NCBI GenBank assembly: GCA_947852905.1
Contig: CANTVF010000005.1
Location: forward strand, 108,053 to 168,152
Length of the DNA: 60,100 nt
Reading direction: 5' to 3'
DNA from: an uncultured Tidjanibacter sp.
GTDB taxonomy: Bacteria; Bacteroidota; Bacteroidia; Bacteroidales; Rikenellaceae
Below the pieces are notes generated by a model. The model worked only from the letters and a program-made list of their open reading frames with translations, made no database searches and had not been told where the DNA came from. The translations under genes and the position numbers were made by a program. Positions 15,575 to 23,564 of this stretch are shown piece by piece; position 1 is the first letter of the stretch; the number at the start of each line of letters is the position of its first letter.

Positions 15575-17101
15575 ATGAAAACAATCAAGAAACTGAGCTA
15601 TCTTCTTATGGCCGGTGCGCTGTTGTTTACAGCTTGTAATGAGCCTAAAGGTCCGGACGGGCCTGATGGAGGTAAGGACGAACTCGTTCTTACTGCCGAT
15701 AGGGAAAGCATCATGAACGACGGCAAAGCCAAGGTTACGTTCACTGTAATGGACGGTGAGAAGGATGTTACCACCGATGCGGTTATTACCAATACGACCG
15801 ATAACGTGGCTCTCGACGGATATACGTTCTCTTCGACCACCGGCGGCGAATACAAGTTCACCGCATCTTATGACGGCAAGACTTCCAACGAAGTGACGAT
15901 AAACGTTACGAGCGTAGTTCTGTCCGTAGACGTGAATGAAATCCATGCCGAAGGTCAGGGCAAGGCTACCTTTACCCTCATGTTCGGTGAGGAAGACGTT
16001 ACTTCGGAAATGTATCTGACTAACCTTACTTTGGGAACAGAAATGGAGAAAGGCGTTAATGAGTTCGTTTCTACGGATTATACCGACGAGTTCGAATTCC
16101 AGGCCAAATACAAAAACCAGCTTTCCAACAAGGTTACCGTAACGGTTATTCCCGCAGTGGAATCGCCTGTCCGTATCAAAGCCGATAAAGGTCGTGTAGC
16201 TGTCGGTGATGTGGTTACGTTCACCGTACTCAACGAGGGTGAGGACGTGACTTCGAGCGCTACTATCAAAAATGCCGACAGCGGCGAGGCTATCAGCGGC
16301 AATACCTATACCGTAGCTGCCGAGGGTACTTTTAACTTTGTTGCCGAATACGGTGAAAACCAGTCGCAGACTATCAGCGTAGGTACGGGGCAGTTCCATA
16401 AGAACGTGATGTTCCTCAAATATACGAGCGTAGGTTGCGGTTACTGCCCCGGTATGGCAGAATCTATCGAGAATGCCGATAAACTTGTTCCCGGCAGGAT
16501 CGTTGAAATGGCAGTACACAGCTTGCAGATGGGTAGCGACCCGTTGGTACCGTCCAATCTTTCCGAACTGACCGGCCGTTTCCCCGACACTTACGGTCTG
16601 CCCTTTACGTACGTAGATTTTGTTGGCGGCATTCAGGGCTTGGTAGGAACTGCCGAGGTGGTTAAGCAGGTAAAGAATTATATGAAGAACGAGGCTTACG
16701 TCGGTTTTGCGGTAGATTCCAAGATAGAAGGTAACAAGATTATCGCTACCGTTAACGCTACGTTGGGTAAGGCTACCGGCGGCGACTTCAAGCTCGGCGT
16801 GTCGCTCGTTGAAAACGGCGTAAAAACCAATGTTTCGCAGTCCGGTGCTTCTGAAGGCGTTAATTATGTACATAACCACACTTACCGAAAGAGCGCTACT
16901 CATGCACTTGGAGACGCTTTGGATAAGAGCCTTACTGAAAATGAAACATTCACTAAGACTTATGAATTCGACGCTTCCGGTTACAATGCCGAGAACTGTC
17001 AGGTTATCGTGTACGCTATCAAGGATCTCGGCTCCTCTATGGAGTGTATCAATGTCGTAGCGTGCGATGCAGACGGTTGGGTTGACTACGAATTCGAATA
17101 G
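15575..17101 (+). CDS. Omp28-related lipoprotein with Ig-like repeats and a thioredoxin-like CGYC motif
   Basis: A 508-residue surface or periplasmic lipoprotein. After the lipobox LLFTAC (Cys20) comes a PDGPDGGKDE linker, then three Ig-like repeats of about 85-90 residues (each with a GKAxFTxxxGxxDVT core, about residues 35-270). The C-terminal domain contains FLKYTSVGCGYCPGMAE with CGYC at 288-291. That thioredoxin-like motif marks the Omp28 family of Porphyromonas and relatives. A redox or disulfide role is possible but not shown in the family that I know of. It is co-transcribed with the DUF6029 barrel and ends in a terminator. Confidence 0.83.
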   Translation: MKTIKKLSYLLMAGALLFTACNEPKGPDGPDGGKDELVLTADRESIMNDGKAKVTFTVMDGEKDVTTDAVITNTTDNVALDGYTFSSTTGGEYKFTASYDGKTSNEVTINVTSVVLSVDVNEIHAEGQGKATFTLMFGEEDVTSEMYLTNLTLGTEMEKGVNEFVSTDYTDEFEFQAKYKNQLSNKVTVTVIPAVESPVRIKADKGRVAVGDVVTFTVLNEGEDVTSSATIKNADSGEAISGNTYTVAAEGTFNFVAEYGENQSQTISVGTGQFHKNVMFLKYTSVGCGYCPGMAESIENADKLVPGRIVEMAVHSLQMGSDPLVPSNLSELTGRFPDTYGLPFTYVDFVGGIQGLVGTAEVVKQVKNYMKNEAYVGFAVDSKIEGNKIIATVNATLGKATGGDFKLGVSLVENGVKTNVSQSGASEGVNYVHNHTYRKSATHALGDALDKSLTENETFTKTYEFDASGYNAENCQVIVYAIKDLGSSMECINVVACDADGWVDYEFE

Positions 17102-17125
17102 TCTTAGTCGATTACAGTATTATGG

Positions 17126-17156
17126 AAAAAGGGGCGCATATTGCGCTCCTTTTTTA
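17126..17156 (+). terminator. Terminator after the Omp28-like gene
   Basis: GGGGCGCA and TGCGCTCC form an 8-bp stem with one G-U pair and a 3-nt loop, flanked by A5 before and T6 after. This makes it potentially bidirectional. Confidence 0.85.
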
Positions 17157-17584
17157 TTTGTGATTGTGAAGACCGTCTTGATGATGTTGGCCGTATCATG
17201 ATTTGCTCCGATGCGGACAAAATTGCCGGTTTTCCCGTCGGTATTCGGCTTAGCCGTCGTTAGTTGTGGTAATGATTTGTGTGGCTGTCGTAAATGGGGA
17301 CGGTTGGAGGGTGAGGAATGCCGTTGGCGATGCCTCAGCCGTAATGGGGTGCCCGGAACGTCGTTATGCGTTGCAGCCGCACACTGAAGCGACAACGGAT
17401 CATCTGCCATGCGGGCTGTATGGTATACGGAGTGGAAGAGCTATGAGATATTTTACCTTATGACGTAGGATTCGTATCCCGATAGGTGAAAGTCGTTTTC
17501 CGGTGGAAAATCGTCTACCTGTTTTGGAAATGCCGAACGTGGGGTATGTTCTCCGGTTGTGGGTGCGGCCGGTTTATTGCCGTA
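17157..17584. other. Gene-free stretch between convergent genes
   Basis: About 430 bp with no supported gene, RNA or repeat. Open frames here show no protein-like composition. Confidence 0.35.
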
Positions 17585-18055
17585 TCAGTATTCCGTCTTG
17601 TCCGATTTTTCTTTCCACGTTCGGAAAGCCTCGAGAGCTTCCGTGTGGAGCAGGTTTTCCGATTTCAGTCTGCGATGTTCCGGTTGCAGCGCCAGTTCGT
17701 CGTATATGAACGAATCGTCGAATCCGGCTTCTTTCGCATCAGTACGGGTACCGGCGTAATAGAGTTTGTCGAGGTGAGCCCAGTAAATGGCTCCCATACA
17801 CATCGGACAAGGCTCGCACGATGAATATATCTCGCAGCCGGAGAGATCGAAGGTGCCGAGGGCTGCCGCGGCAGCCCGTATGGCGTTTATCTCCGCATGC
17901 GCGGTAGGGTCGCAGGTCCGTGTCACGAGGTTGACTCCTGTGGCTATTATTTTTCCGTTTTTGGTTATTATTGCCCCGAACGGTCCGCCGCCATTCTCGA
18001 TGTTGGCTGTTGACAGCTCTATGGCTCTGGTCATGAATGTTTCTTTTTCTGTCAT
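17585..18055 (-). CDS. guaD: Guanine deaminase (CDA fold, GuaD type)
   Basis: A 156-residue zinc deaminase that converts guanine to xanthine and ammonia. The zinc site is HAE (His53, catalytic Glu55) plus EPCPMC (Cys83, Cys86). The rest follows the Bacillus GuaD pattern: NGGGPFGAII, GAIYWAHLDKLYYAG, EAGFDDSFIY and a C-terminal tail ending in EY that in GuaD dimers reaches the partner's active site. Length equals that of Bacillus GuaD. This separates it from tRNA-editing TadA, which is encoded elsewhere in this window. The gene is monocistronic. Confidence 0.9.
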   Translation of the reverse strand: MTEKETFMTRAIELSTANIENGGGPFGAIITKNGKIIATGVNLVTRTCDPTAHAEINAIRAAAAALGTFDLSGCEIYSSCEPCPMCMGAIYWAHLDKLYYAGTRTDAKEAGFDDSFIYDELALQPEHRRLKSENLLHTEALEAFRTWKEKSDKTEY

Positions 18056-18450
18056 GCTTTAATGTGTTTTTTGTACGTTCGGTGGTGCATACCGTCATGT
18101 GCGTGTCTGCAATGGATATATGACGGCTATGCGTGGCGGCCAACGGTTTTGAAAGTGTAAATGTAGTCATTTCATGTAAATGAAACAATCCGAAGTACGG
18201 TTGTCGGCTGCCGTGAACGGTTGACCGCGAAATGGCGGTGCCTGTCGCGCGGGACTTGTCGAAACGATGTGTAGAGGCCGTTCTACAGTTTATTTATATC
18301 GTATGCGTACATTATACTGTTTCGATATTTATTGAAAAATGACGGAAGTGAACCGGATTATGGCTATATTTGTGTTGGGAGGTTTGCCGGATAAAACGTT
18401 AAAGCCGAATTATATGAAATAATGCTCCGGCACGCAATAGATTTATCGGA
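18056..18450. other. Intergenic region with a -7 element for the GNAT-ibrA-ibrB operon
   Basis: About 395 bp between divergent genes. TATATTTG at 18365-18372 is a full TAnnTTTG match on the plus strand, about 79 bp before the operon's first start codon. No -33 box stands out. No gene is seen in the rest. Confidence 0.45.
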
Positions 18451-18855
18451 ATGGAAATCGAGAAAGTGGAAGGGACTTCGGACCGTTTGTACTCGCTCGT
18501 CGCACCACTCGTAATGCGGCGGAGTGTGTTGCGTCAGAATAATAACTATCCGTTCTGGACATCCCGGTCCCATATCTGGTTTGTCGCTATGGAAGGCGAT
18601 GCGGCGGTAGGTTTCGTTCCCGTAGAGTTGAAGGACAACGGCAGTATAAAGATAAACAATTATTATGTAGCCGGTGACGACGGGTCGCAACTTACGGCTT
18701 TGCTTGGTGCCGTCGTACACGACTACGGAGGCAGGTGTCCCATTTGTGCCGTAGTTCATGCACGTCATGTACCTTTGTTTTGCGCCGCAGGGTTTTCGGC
18801 CGTAAAAGAGTGGAAACTTTACGTGAAAATGGAATATGGCAAAAGTGGCAAATAG
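18451..18855 (+). CDS. Small GNAT-fold protein, first gene of the ibrAB operon
   Basis: A 134-residue protein. Its layout fits a compact GNAT acetyltransferase: VAMEGDAAVGFVPVEL (strands beta2-beta3), KINNYYVAGD, a helix, and a C-terminal LFCAAGFSAVKEWKLYVKM that copies the GNAT motif-B pattern (GFxxxxxWxxYxxM). The acetyl-CoA Q/RxxGxG/A loop is not obvious, so activity is uncertain. The 3' end overlaps the next gene by 20 bp, which couples it to IbrA. No substrate can be proposed from sequence. Confidence 0.6.
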   Translation: MEIEKVEGTSDRLYSLVAPLVMRRSVLRQNNNYPFWTSRSHIWFVAMEGDAAVGFVPVELKDNGSIKINNYYVAGDDGSQLTALLGAVVHDYGGRCPICAVVHARHVPLFCAAGFSAVKEWKLYVKMEYGKSGK

Positions 18856-20152
18856 TCATCCGAACGTATACGAGCTTGCCCAACAACGTCTGCATACCAT
18901 ATTCGCTTCGTTCGATAATGTATATGTATCCTTTTCAGGCGGAAAGGACAGCGGCGTATTGCTGAATCTGTGCATAGACTATATACGGAAACACGGTCTC
19001 AAAAGAAAGCTGGGCGTGTTCCATATGGATTACGAGATACAGTATAGGGATACGATAGCTTATGTGGACAAGACTTTGGCTGCAAATCGCGATATACTCG
19101 AAGTGTACCGTGTATGCGTACCGTTCAAGGTACAGACGTGTACGTCCATGTTTCAGCAATACTGGCGCCCGTGGGAGGAGTCGAAACGCGATCTGTGGGT
19201 ACGTAAGATGCCGGAAGGATGTCTTACGACGCAGGATTTTCCATTTTTCACGGAGACGATGTGGGACTACGAGTTCCAGAGTCGTTTTGCCGAGTGGCTG
19301 CATGAACGTAAACATGCCACGCGCACGTGTTGTCTGATCGGCATACGGACGCAGGAGAGTTTCAACCGCTGGCGAAGCATATACAGCGACCGGAACAATC
19401 ATCGTTTTCGCGGCGAACGCTGGATACGCGAATGGCGCTGCGGGCATATTTGCAGCGCTTATCCGATATTCGACTGGTTGACTTCCGACGTGTGGACAGC
19501 CAACGGAAAGTTCGGCTGGCCGTATAACCGGCTTTACGATCTGTATTATATGGCGGGAGTGCCATTGGACAATCAGCGGGTTGCCAGCCCGTTCATATCG
19601 CCGGCCATTTCGAGTCTGCAACTTTACAAGGCTATAGATCCGGATACGTGGGGACGTATGATAGGTCGCGTGAATGGCGCTAATTTCGCGCAGTTGTACG
19701 GTAGGACTTCGGCTATAGGGTGGCAGTCCATAAAATTGCCTAAGGGGTTGACATGGGAGAGATACATGCATTTTCTGTTGTCCACGCTCCCGGAGGAGAC
19801 GCGACGCAGCTACCTCGAAAAATTGTCGGTCAGCATCAGATTTTGGCGCGAGAAGGGCGGTTGCCTGTCTGACAAGACGATAGCGCGGTTACGGCAGGCA
19901 GGAGTGCCGATGATCGTGGGCGAAAAGAGCGGTTACCGTACCGACAAGAAACCTGTCAGAATGGAGTATATGGATGATATAGATGTTCCGGAGTTCAGCC
20001 AGCTGCCTACGTTCAAGCGTATTTGCATCTGTATATTGAAGAACGACCATGCCTGTAAATATATGGGATTCTCGCCCAACAAGAAGGAGACGCAGCGCCG
20101 TAAAAAAATAATGGAACAGTATGAAACGTTGTTGCGAAACACAAGAGGGTGA
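18836..20152 (+). CDS. ibrA: IbrA-like PAPS-reductase-family protein (DUF3440)
   Basis: This 438-residue protein has an N-type ATP-pyrophosphatase/PAPS reductase fold. The PP-loop SGGKDS lies at 34-39, followed by LGVFHMDYEIQYRD. A conserved region EGCLTTQDFPFF ... RTCCLIGIRTQESFNRW resembles the DUF3440 proteins typified by E. coli IbrA. The C-terminal half (DUF3440 proper) includes GEKSGYRTDKKP. Relatives include DndC/SspD-type enzymes that act in DNA phosphorothioation, but IbrA itself is known only as a regulator of immunoglobulin-binding genes. Start chosen at ATG 18836, overlapping the GNAT gene; the 3' end overlaps ibrB by 32 bp. Function here is inferred to be nucleotide or nucleic-acid related. 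Confidence 0.82.
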   Translation: MAKVANSHPNVYELAQQRLHTIFASFDNVYVSFSGGKDSGVLLNLCIDYIRKHGLKRKLGVFHMDYEIQYRDTIAYVDKTLAANRDILEVYRVCVPFKVQTCTSMFQQYWRPWEESKRDLWVRKMPEGCLTTQDFPFFTETMWDYEFQSRFAEWLHERKHATRTCCLIGIRTQESFNRWRSIYSDRNNHRFRGERWIREWRCGHICSAYPIFDWLTSDVWTANGKFGWPYNRLYDLYYMAGVPLDNQRVASPFISPAISSLQLYKAIDPDTWGRMIGRVNGANFAQLYGRTSAIGWQSIKLPKGLTWERYMHFLLSTLPEETRRSYLEKLSVSIRFWREKGGCLSDKTIARLRQAGVPMIVGEKSGYRTDKKPVRMEYMDDIDVPEFSQLPTFKRICICILKNDHACKYMGFSPNKKETQRRKKIMEQYETLLRNTRG

Positions 20153-20693
20153 GGCATTCCGCAGCCCTGTCTACAACGTGCGCGCCGTACCGGTGGAGAA
20201 AGTCGTAGCCAACAGTTACAACCCCAATATAGTGGCGCCTCCGGAAATGAAACTTCTGGAACTTTCCATCTGGGAGGACGGGTATACGATGCCGTGCGTG
20301 TGTTACTATGACAAGGAGCGCGATCTGTACGAACTTGTGGACGGCTATCACCGGTACATGGTACTCAAGACCTCGCGAAGGATATACGAACGGGAAAAGG
20401 GATTGTTGCCGGTGACGGTCATAGAGAAGGATATTTCCAACCGTATGGCTTCCACGATAAGGCACAACCGTGCACGCGGAGCGCATAATATCGAGCTGAT
20501 GAGCGAGATAGTGGCCGAACTCTCTAAAGCCAATATGTCCGATCAGTGGATCATGAGGCATATAGGTATGGACCGCGACGAACTGTTGCGCCTGAAACAG
20601 GTTACAGGTATCGCGGCACTTTTCGCCGATAAGGAGTTCAGTGCCGGAGCTGCGCTCGGTTTCGCCGAGGAGAAGGAGCCGGTGGGGGAGTAA
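20121..20693 (+). CDS. ibrB: IbrB-like ParB/sulfiredoxin-fold protein
   Basis: A 190-residue protein with an N-terminal ParB/Srx domain: VRAVPVEKVVANSYNPN, LELSIWEDGYTMP, then DGYHR (74-78) in place of ParB box motif GERR, and ASTIRHNRARGAHN as the second ParB box. The C-terminal half is helical (KANMSDQWIMRHIGMDRDELLRLKQ), like the helix-turn-helix of ParB relatives. It is always next to IbrA in the pairs I know. The 32-bp overlap with ibrA and the operon with a GNAT-like gene imply one functional unit. Confidence 0.82.
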   Translation: MKRCCETQEGEAFRSPVYNVRAVPVEKVVANSYNPNIVAPPEMKLLELSIWEDGYTMPCVCYYDKERDLYELVDGYHRYMVLKTSRRIYEREKGLLPVTVIEKDISNRMASTIRHNRARGAHNIELMSEIVAELSKANMSDQWIMRHIGMDRDELLRLKQVTGIAALFADKEFSAGAALGFAEEKEPVGE

Positions 20694-21257
20694 TGCCGGC
20701 AGACAGTCGTTTCCTGTCGCTATGTCGTTGTCGGAGAAAATTATAGTCAGGCAGCGCGTTCCGGCATGAAGGTTATGCGGTCGACAATCTGTTGTTGCTT
20801 GTTGATCATTGAGTCCCACGTATTTTCTTCTTGTCTGTTTCGTTCTGGCCTAACTTTTCTGTGTGTAACACGTATGTGAGGAGGCTTGTGTGGCTTTCTA
20901 TCGTGTAGGGCTGCGGAAAGAGAGCATAGGGGCGTTGTCGTATGTTCGGTGGGGCATCTGCTTTTAATCTCATGCAGACCTTGAATCTTGTATCTCCAAT
21001 CCGTAATGAAGTATCGTAACAAAGGCGTATGTCGGTCAGTGCCGACTATGGTCGACATCGTATAGTATCTGTGGCGTGTTTTCTAACAGGTGTTAGGCTA
21101 ATTATGTTTTATATCTTTGCCTTTAACTTATATGTGATTATAAATCAATGGTATACTTGCGATGTCGATGAGTATGTGAAATCGGTAAAATTCTGAAAAA
21201 TGTCATGTTGTGATAAAAAATAGATTGTCGTGATTTTATAAACTTATTTGATTTTCG
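20694..21257. other. Intergenic region between ibrB and the MATE leader
   Basis: About 560 bp without a supported gene. A second -7-like element, TATCTTTG, occurs at 21112-21119 and could drive a longer MATE transcript. Base composition shifts to AT-rich towards the MATE gene. Confidence 0.35.
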
Positions 21258-21265
21258 TATCTTTG
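21258..21265 (+). promoter_or_regulatory. -7 element of the MATE gene
   Basis: TATCTTTG is a full TAnnTTTG match. Transcription from it would start near 21271, immediately before the folded leader. The -33 region is poorly conserved. Confidence 0.55.
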
Positions 21266-21271
21266 TACATG

Positions 21272-21448
21272 TAAAACTGGCAAGCGTTTTATAACCTTGG
21301 TAAACACAAGGCGAGTTATCCTTGGAAAGGCAGAAGCCCGACTGATGACCGTGAACGATCGCTGCTGCGGCAGTGCTTGGCTTAAAGCCGAGAAATCGCG
21401 TCATATGTCAGGCTTATTTTATGTTTAATCCTTTCCAATGGTAACAAA
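21272..21448 (+). promoter_or_regulatory. Structured, apparently bistable 5' leader RNA of the MATE gene (candidate riboswitch or attenuator)
   Basis: Several strong helices are visible. The 5' hairpin pairs 21291-21299 with 21307-21319. A 16-bp long-range helix (one mismatch, one G-U) pairs 21315-21330 with 21430-21445, just before the MATE ATG at 21449. Segment GTTAT (21315-21319) is used by both, so the two are mutually exclusive. Inside the long-range helix an interrupted stem pairs 21334-21348 with 21401-21415, enclosing two hairpins (21360-21365/21370-21375 and 21379-21382/21386-21389). A 27-codon open frame (21345-21428) also runs through it. I could not match it to TPP, cobalamin, FMN, SAM, guanidine or yybP-ykoY classes. 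Confidence 0.65.
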
Positions 21449-22795
21449 ATGAGACCAAAAGTATTCGATTTGGGACAGACGAGTGTTGCCCGTCTGTTCG
21501 GTATCTATTTCTTTCCGACTCTTGTCGGAATGTTGAGTACCTGCGTAGTGACTGCTACGGACGGTATATTTGTCGGGCATGGGGTAGGAGCGAATGGTTT
21601 GGCAGCGGTAAACATCTGCTATGCTCCGGGGATGATTATAATGGGAATCGGCATGATGCTCGGAATGGGAGTATCTGTAACGGCCGCTTTTCAACTTTCG
21701 CATGATAATATTGAAAAAGCCCGAGCGAATGTCTTTTCCGCATTGTTCATTTCAACGTTGATAACGGTTGTCCTTGCAGTCATGGTTCTATCAAACCTTA
21801 ATTTGGCTGTCGTGTTTTTGGGTAGCTCGGAAACCCTTTCTTCACAAGTCAAAGATTATCTGCAATGGTTTGCTCCCGGATTGATGTTCCAGCTATGGAC
21901 AATTATAGGTTTGTTTGTTATAAGGCTCGACGGTTCTCCTGCTTATGCGATGTGGTGTAATGTTGTGCCGGGAGTTCTGAATATCACTTTGGATTATATC
22001 TTTATTTTCCATTTGGATATGGGGGTTAGCGGGGCGGCTTTTGCGACCTTCATCAGTTTTATGACGGGAGGCGTTATGGTTATAGTCTATCTGTTTCGTT
22101 TTGCCGATAAATTGCGTATTGCCAATGTACACCTTTTCCGATTGAGGGAAACGGCTGCCTATTGTTATGCTCAATGCAAAGTCGGATTATCGGTGTTGTT
22201 GGGAGAAGGTGCACTCGGCATAATGACTTATATGGGTAATCTGATGTTCATGAAATATGCGGGTGATGCCGGTGTAGGGGCTTTCAGTGTGGCATGTTAT
22301 TTCGCTCCGTTCGTATTTATGACAGGAAATGCCGTCGCGCAATCAGCTCAGCCTATTATCAGTTATAATTTTGGGATCGGGGCATTGAAACGGGTCGTAC
22401 AGACGGAGCGGATTGCTGTTGGCGCAGCGATAATTTGCGGTCTGCTTATAACTTCCGTGTTCGTAATGTTCCCTCGTATAATGGTAAGTCTGTTCATTGA
22501 TGCAAAATCCGCAGCGGGAGTAATTGCAACAAGAGGCTTGCCGATTTTTGCAATGGCTTTCGTGGCATTCGTTTTCAATTTGACTGTTATTGGCTATTTC
22601 CAAAGTGTGGGAAAAGTCCGCCTTTCCGTCATATTCGCCTTACTTCGTGGTATTGTTTTCATTATTCCGGCTTATCTTATTCTTCCGTCGGTATGGGGAA
22701 TAAATGGCGTATGGTTGGCGCAGTTCGTTTCGGAGGTATTGACCTCCTTGACAATAGTTGCTTTTTATTGTTGGAATAGAATTAGGGCTTTTTAA
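21449..22795 (+). CDS. MATE-family multidrug/toxin efflux transporter
   Basis: This 448-residue inner-membrane protein has about 12 hydrophobic segments in two similar halves. N-terminal half: LFGIYFFPTLVGMLSTCVVTATDGIFVGHGVGANGLAAVN, the typical MATE TM1-TM2 pattern. Second half: YMGNLMFMKYAGDAGVGAFSVACYFAPFVFMTGNAVAQSAQPIISYNFG, the mirrored motif. It resembles MepA/NorM-type exporters that expel drugs or metabolites with Na+ or H+ antiport; substrate is unknown. The gene is more AT-rich than its neighbours and is preceded by a strongly folded leader whose 3' arm reaches the start codon, so expression is probably controlled after transcription starts. Confidence 0.92.
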   Translation: MRPKVFDLGQTSVARLFGIYFFPTLVGMLSTCVVTATDGIFVGHGVGANGLAAVNICYAPGMIIMGIGMMLGMGVSVTAAFQLSHDNIEKARANVFSALFISTLITVVLAVMVLSNLNLAVVFLGSSETLSSQVKDYLQWFAPGLMFQLWTIIGLFVIRLDGSPAYAMWCNVVPGVLNITLDYIFIFHLDMGVSGAAFATFISFMTGGVMVIVYLFRFADKLRIANVHLFRLRETAAYCYAQCKVGLSVLLGEGALGIMTYMGNLMFMKYAGDAGVGAFSVACYFAPFVFMTGNAVAQSAQPIISYNFGIGALKRVVQTERIAVGAAIICGLLITSVFVMFPRIMVSLFIDAKSAAGVIATRGLPIFAMAFVAFVFNLTVIGYFQSVGKVRLSVIFALLRGIVFIIPAYLILPSVWGINGVWLAQFVSEVLTSLTIVAFYCWNRIRAF

Positions 22796-22956
22796 TTATT
22801 CGAGTTGTATTTCCGTATTCCTTGCAGGGTGTTCTCCATTTTTCCGGTATATTTTAGTTCGATAGAGGTGAGTTGTATAATAACGTGTTCGCTCGCGGCG
22901 TATGTTTCTGCGATGTCGGTCGGTCATGGCGATACGTAGCCGGACAGAGAATCGGT

Positions 22957-23166
22957 TTATATTTTCGTTAGCGCGCTGCCTTTGTGGGCCGCTATGTGAG
23001 CCGTCTTGTCGCTTTTGATTTCGTATTGGGGATCCTGTGCGGATGCGTGGTGTCTGTATCCCTTATAGTCGAAATCGGAGGTATGCACTTCGATTATAGT
23101 TCCGCTTACTATACCGGCTTCGGAGTTCCAGCGCACCCTGTCTCCTGTTTTAAATTTCGTCGTCAT
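22957..23166 (-). CDS. DUF2945/HVA1-type small TUDOR-like protein
   Basis: This 69-residue cytosolic protein begins TTKFKTGDRVRWNSEAGIVSGTI and contains YRHHASAQDPQYEIKSDKT and AAHKGSALTKI, the complete pattern of the short hypervirulence-associated/TUDOR (DUF2945) family. Its biochemical role is unknown; family members occur in bacteria and fungi. It stands alone between the MATE gene and tRNA-Met. Confidence 0.85.
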   Translation of the reverse strand: MTTKFKTGDRVRWNSEAGIVSGTIIEVHTSDFDYKGYRHHASAQDPQYEIKSDKTAHIAAHKGSALTKI

Positions 23167-23400
23167 CTTGTAGTCGTATTTTTAGGTAAGTCGTGTCGTT
23201 CGGATAGTTTTTTCATGGCGTGCTGCTCTCTGTCATGAGTGCCGGAGGCTTTCGCATGCCTGAAAACTTTTATGGCCGGCTGCAATGGGTATTATGACGA
23301 CGAACATGGCATTATTCAGTTTTACAGGAATAATCGTGCCAATTCGTGGCTGATGGCTTTGTCGGGGAGACGGGGTTGGACGTTTATGTGTATACGGAAA

Positions 23401-23430
23401 GAGGTCGCGATACATATCGCGACCTCTTTT
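23401..23430 (-). terminator. Terminator downstream of tRNA-Met
   Basis: GAGGTCGCGAT and ATCGCGACCTC form a perfect 11-bp stem around ACAT. T residues follow on both strands (TTTT on plus, TTT on minus), so it may work in both directions. It begins 8 bp after the tRNA 3' end. Confidence 0.85.
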
Positions 23431-23437
23431 GACCGTG

Positions 23438-23511
23438 TAGCGAGTCTGAGACTTGAACTCAGGACCTCATGATTATGAATCATGCGCTCTGACCAGCTGA
23501 GCTAACTCGCC
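23438..23511 (-). tRNA. tRNA-Met(CAT), elongator type
   Basis: On the minus strand GGCGAGT pairs with ACTCGCT (first pair G-U). The D-arm is GCTCAGCTGGTCAGAGC, anticodon stem CATGA/TCATG holds loop TTCATAA (anticodon CAT), and the T-loop is GAGTTCAAGTCTC. There is no encoded CCA. The paired G-U acceptor end and lack of the three G-C pairs in the anticodon stem rule out initiator Met; a lysidine-modified Ile tRNA cannot be fully excluded. Confidence 0.9.
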
Positions 23512-23533
23512 GTTTGCTTTCGTAAAGCAGGTG

Positions 23534-23564
23534 CAAAAGTAACGATTATTTTCGTTCCTGCAAA
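23534..23564 (-). promoter_or_regulatory. Promoter of tRNA-Met
   Basis: On the minus strand TTTG (plus 23561-23564), a 19-bp spacer and TActTTTG (plus 23534-23541) match the Bacteroidetes consensus, 23 bp before the tRNA 5' end. Confidence 0.7.

Noticed and set aside
20747-21058. A 103-codon minus-strand frame after ibrB
   Set aside because: No family resemblance, no promoter element, and a composition unlike real genes nearby.
21341-21395. CTGATGA followed later by GAAA, suggesting a hammerhead ribozyme in the MATE leader
   Set aside because: The core order and the three-stem geometry cannot be drawn: stem II would have to span two better hairpins, and no cleavage triplet sits in place. 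The CTGATGA is used in the 21334-21348 stem.
21291-21448. Known riboswitch in the MATE leader (TPP, cobalamin, FMN, SAM-I, guanidine-I, yybP-ykoY, ZTP, cyclic di-GMP-I)
   Set aside because: None of the conserved core sequences that I remember for these classes is present. A covariance-model search would settle it.
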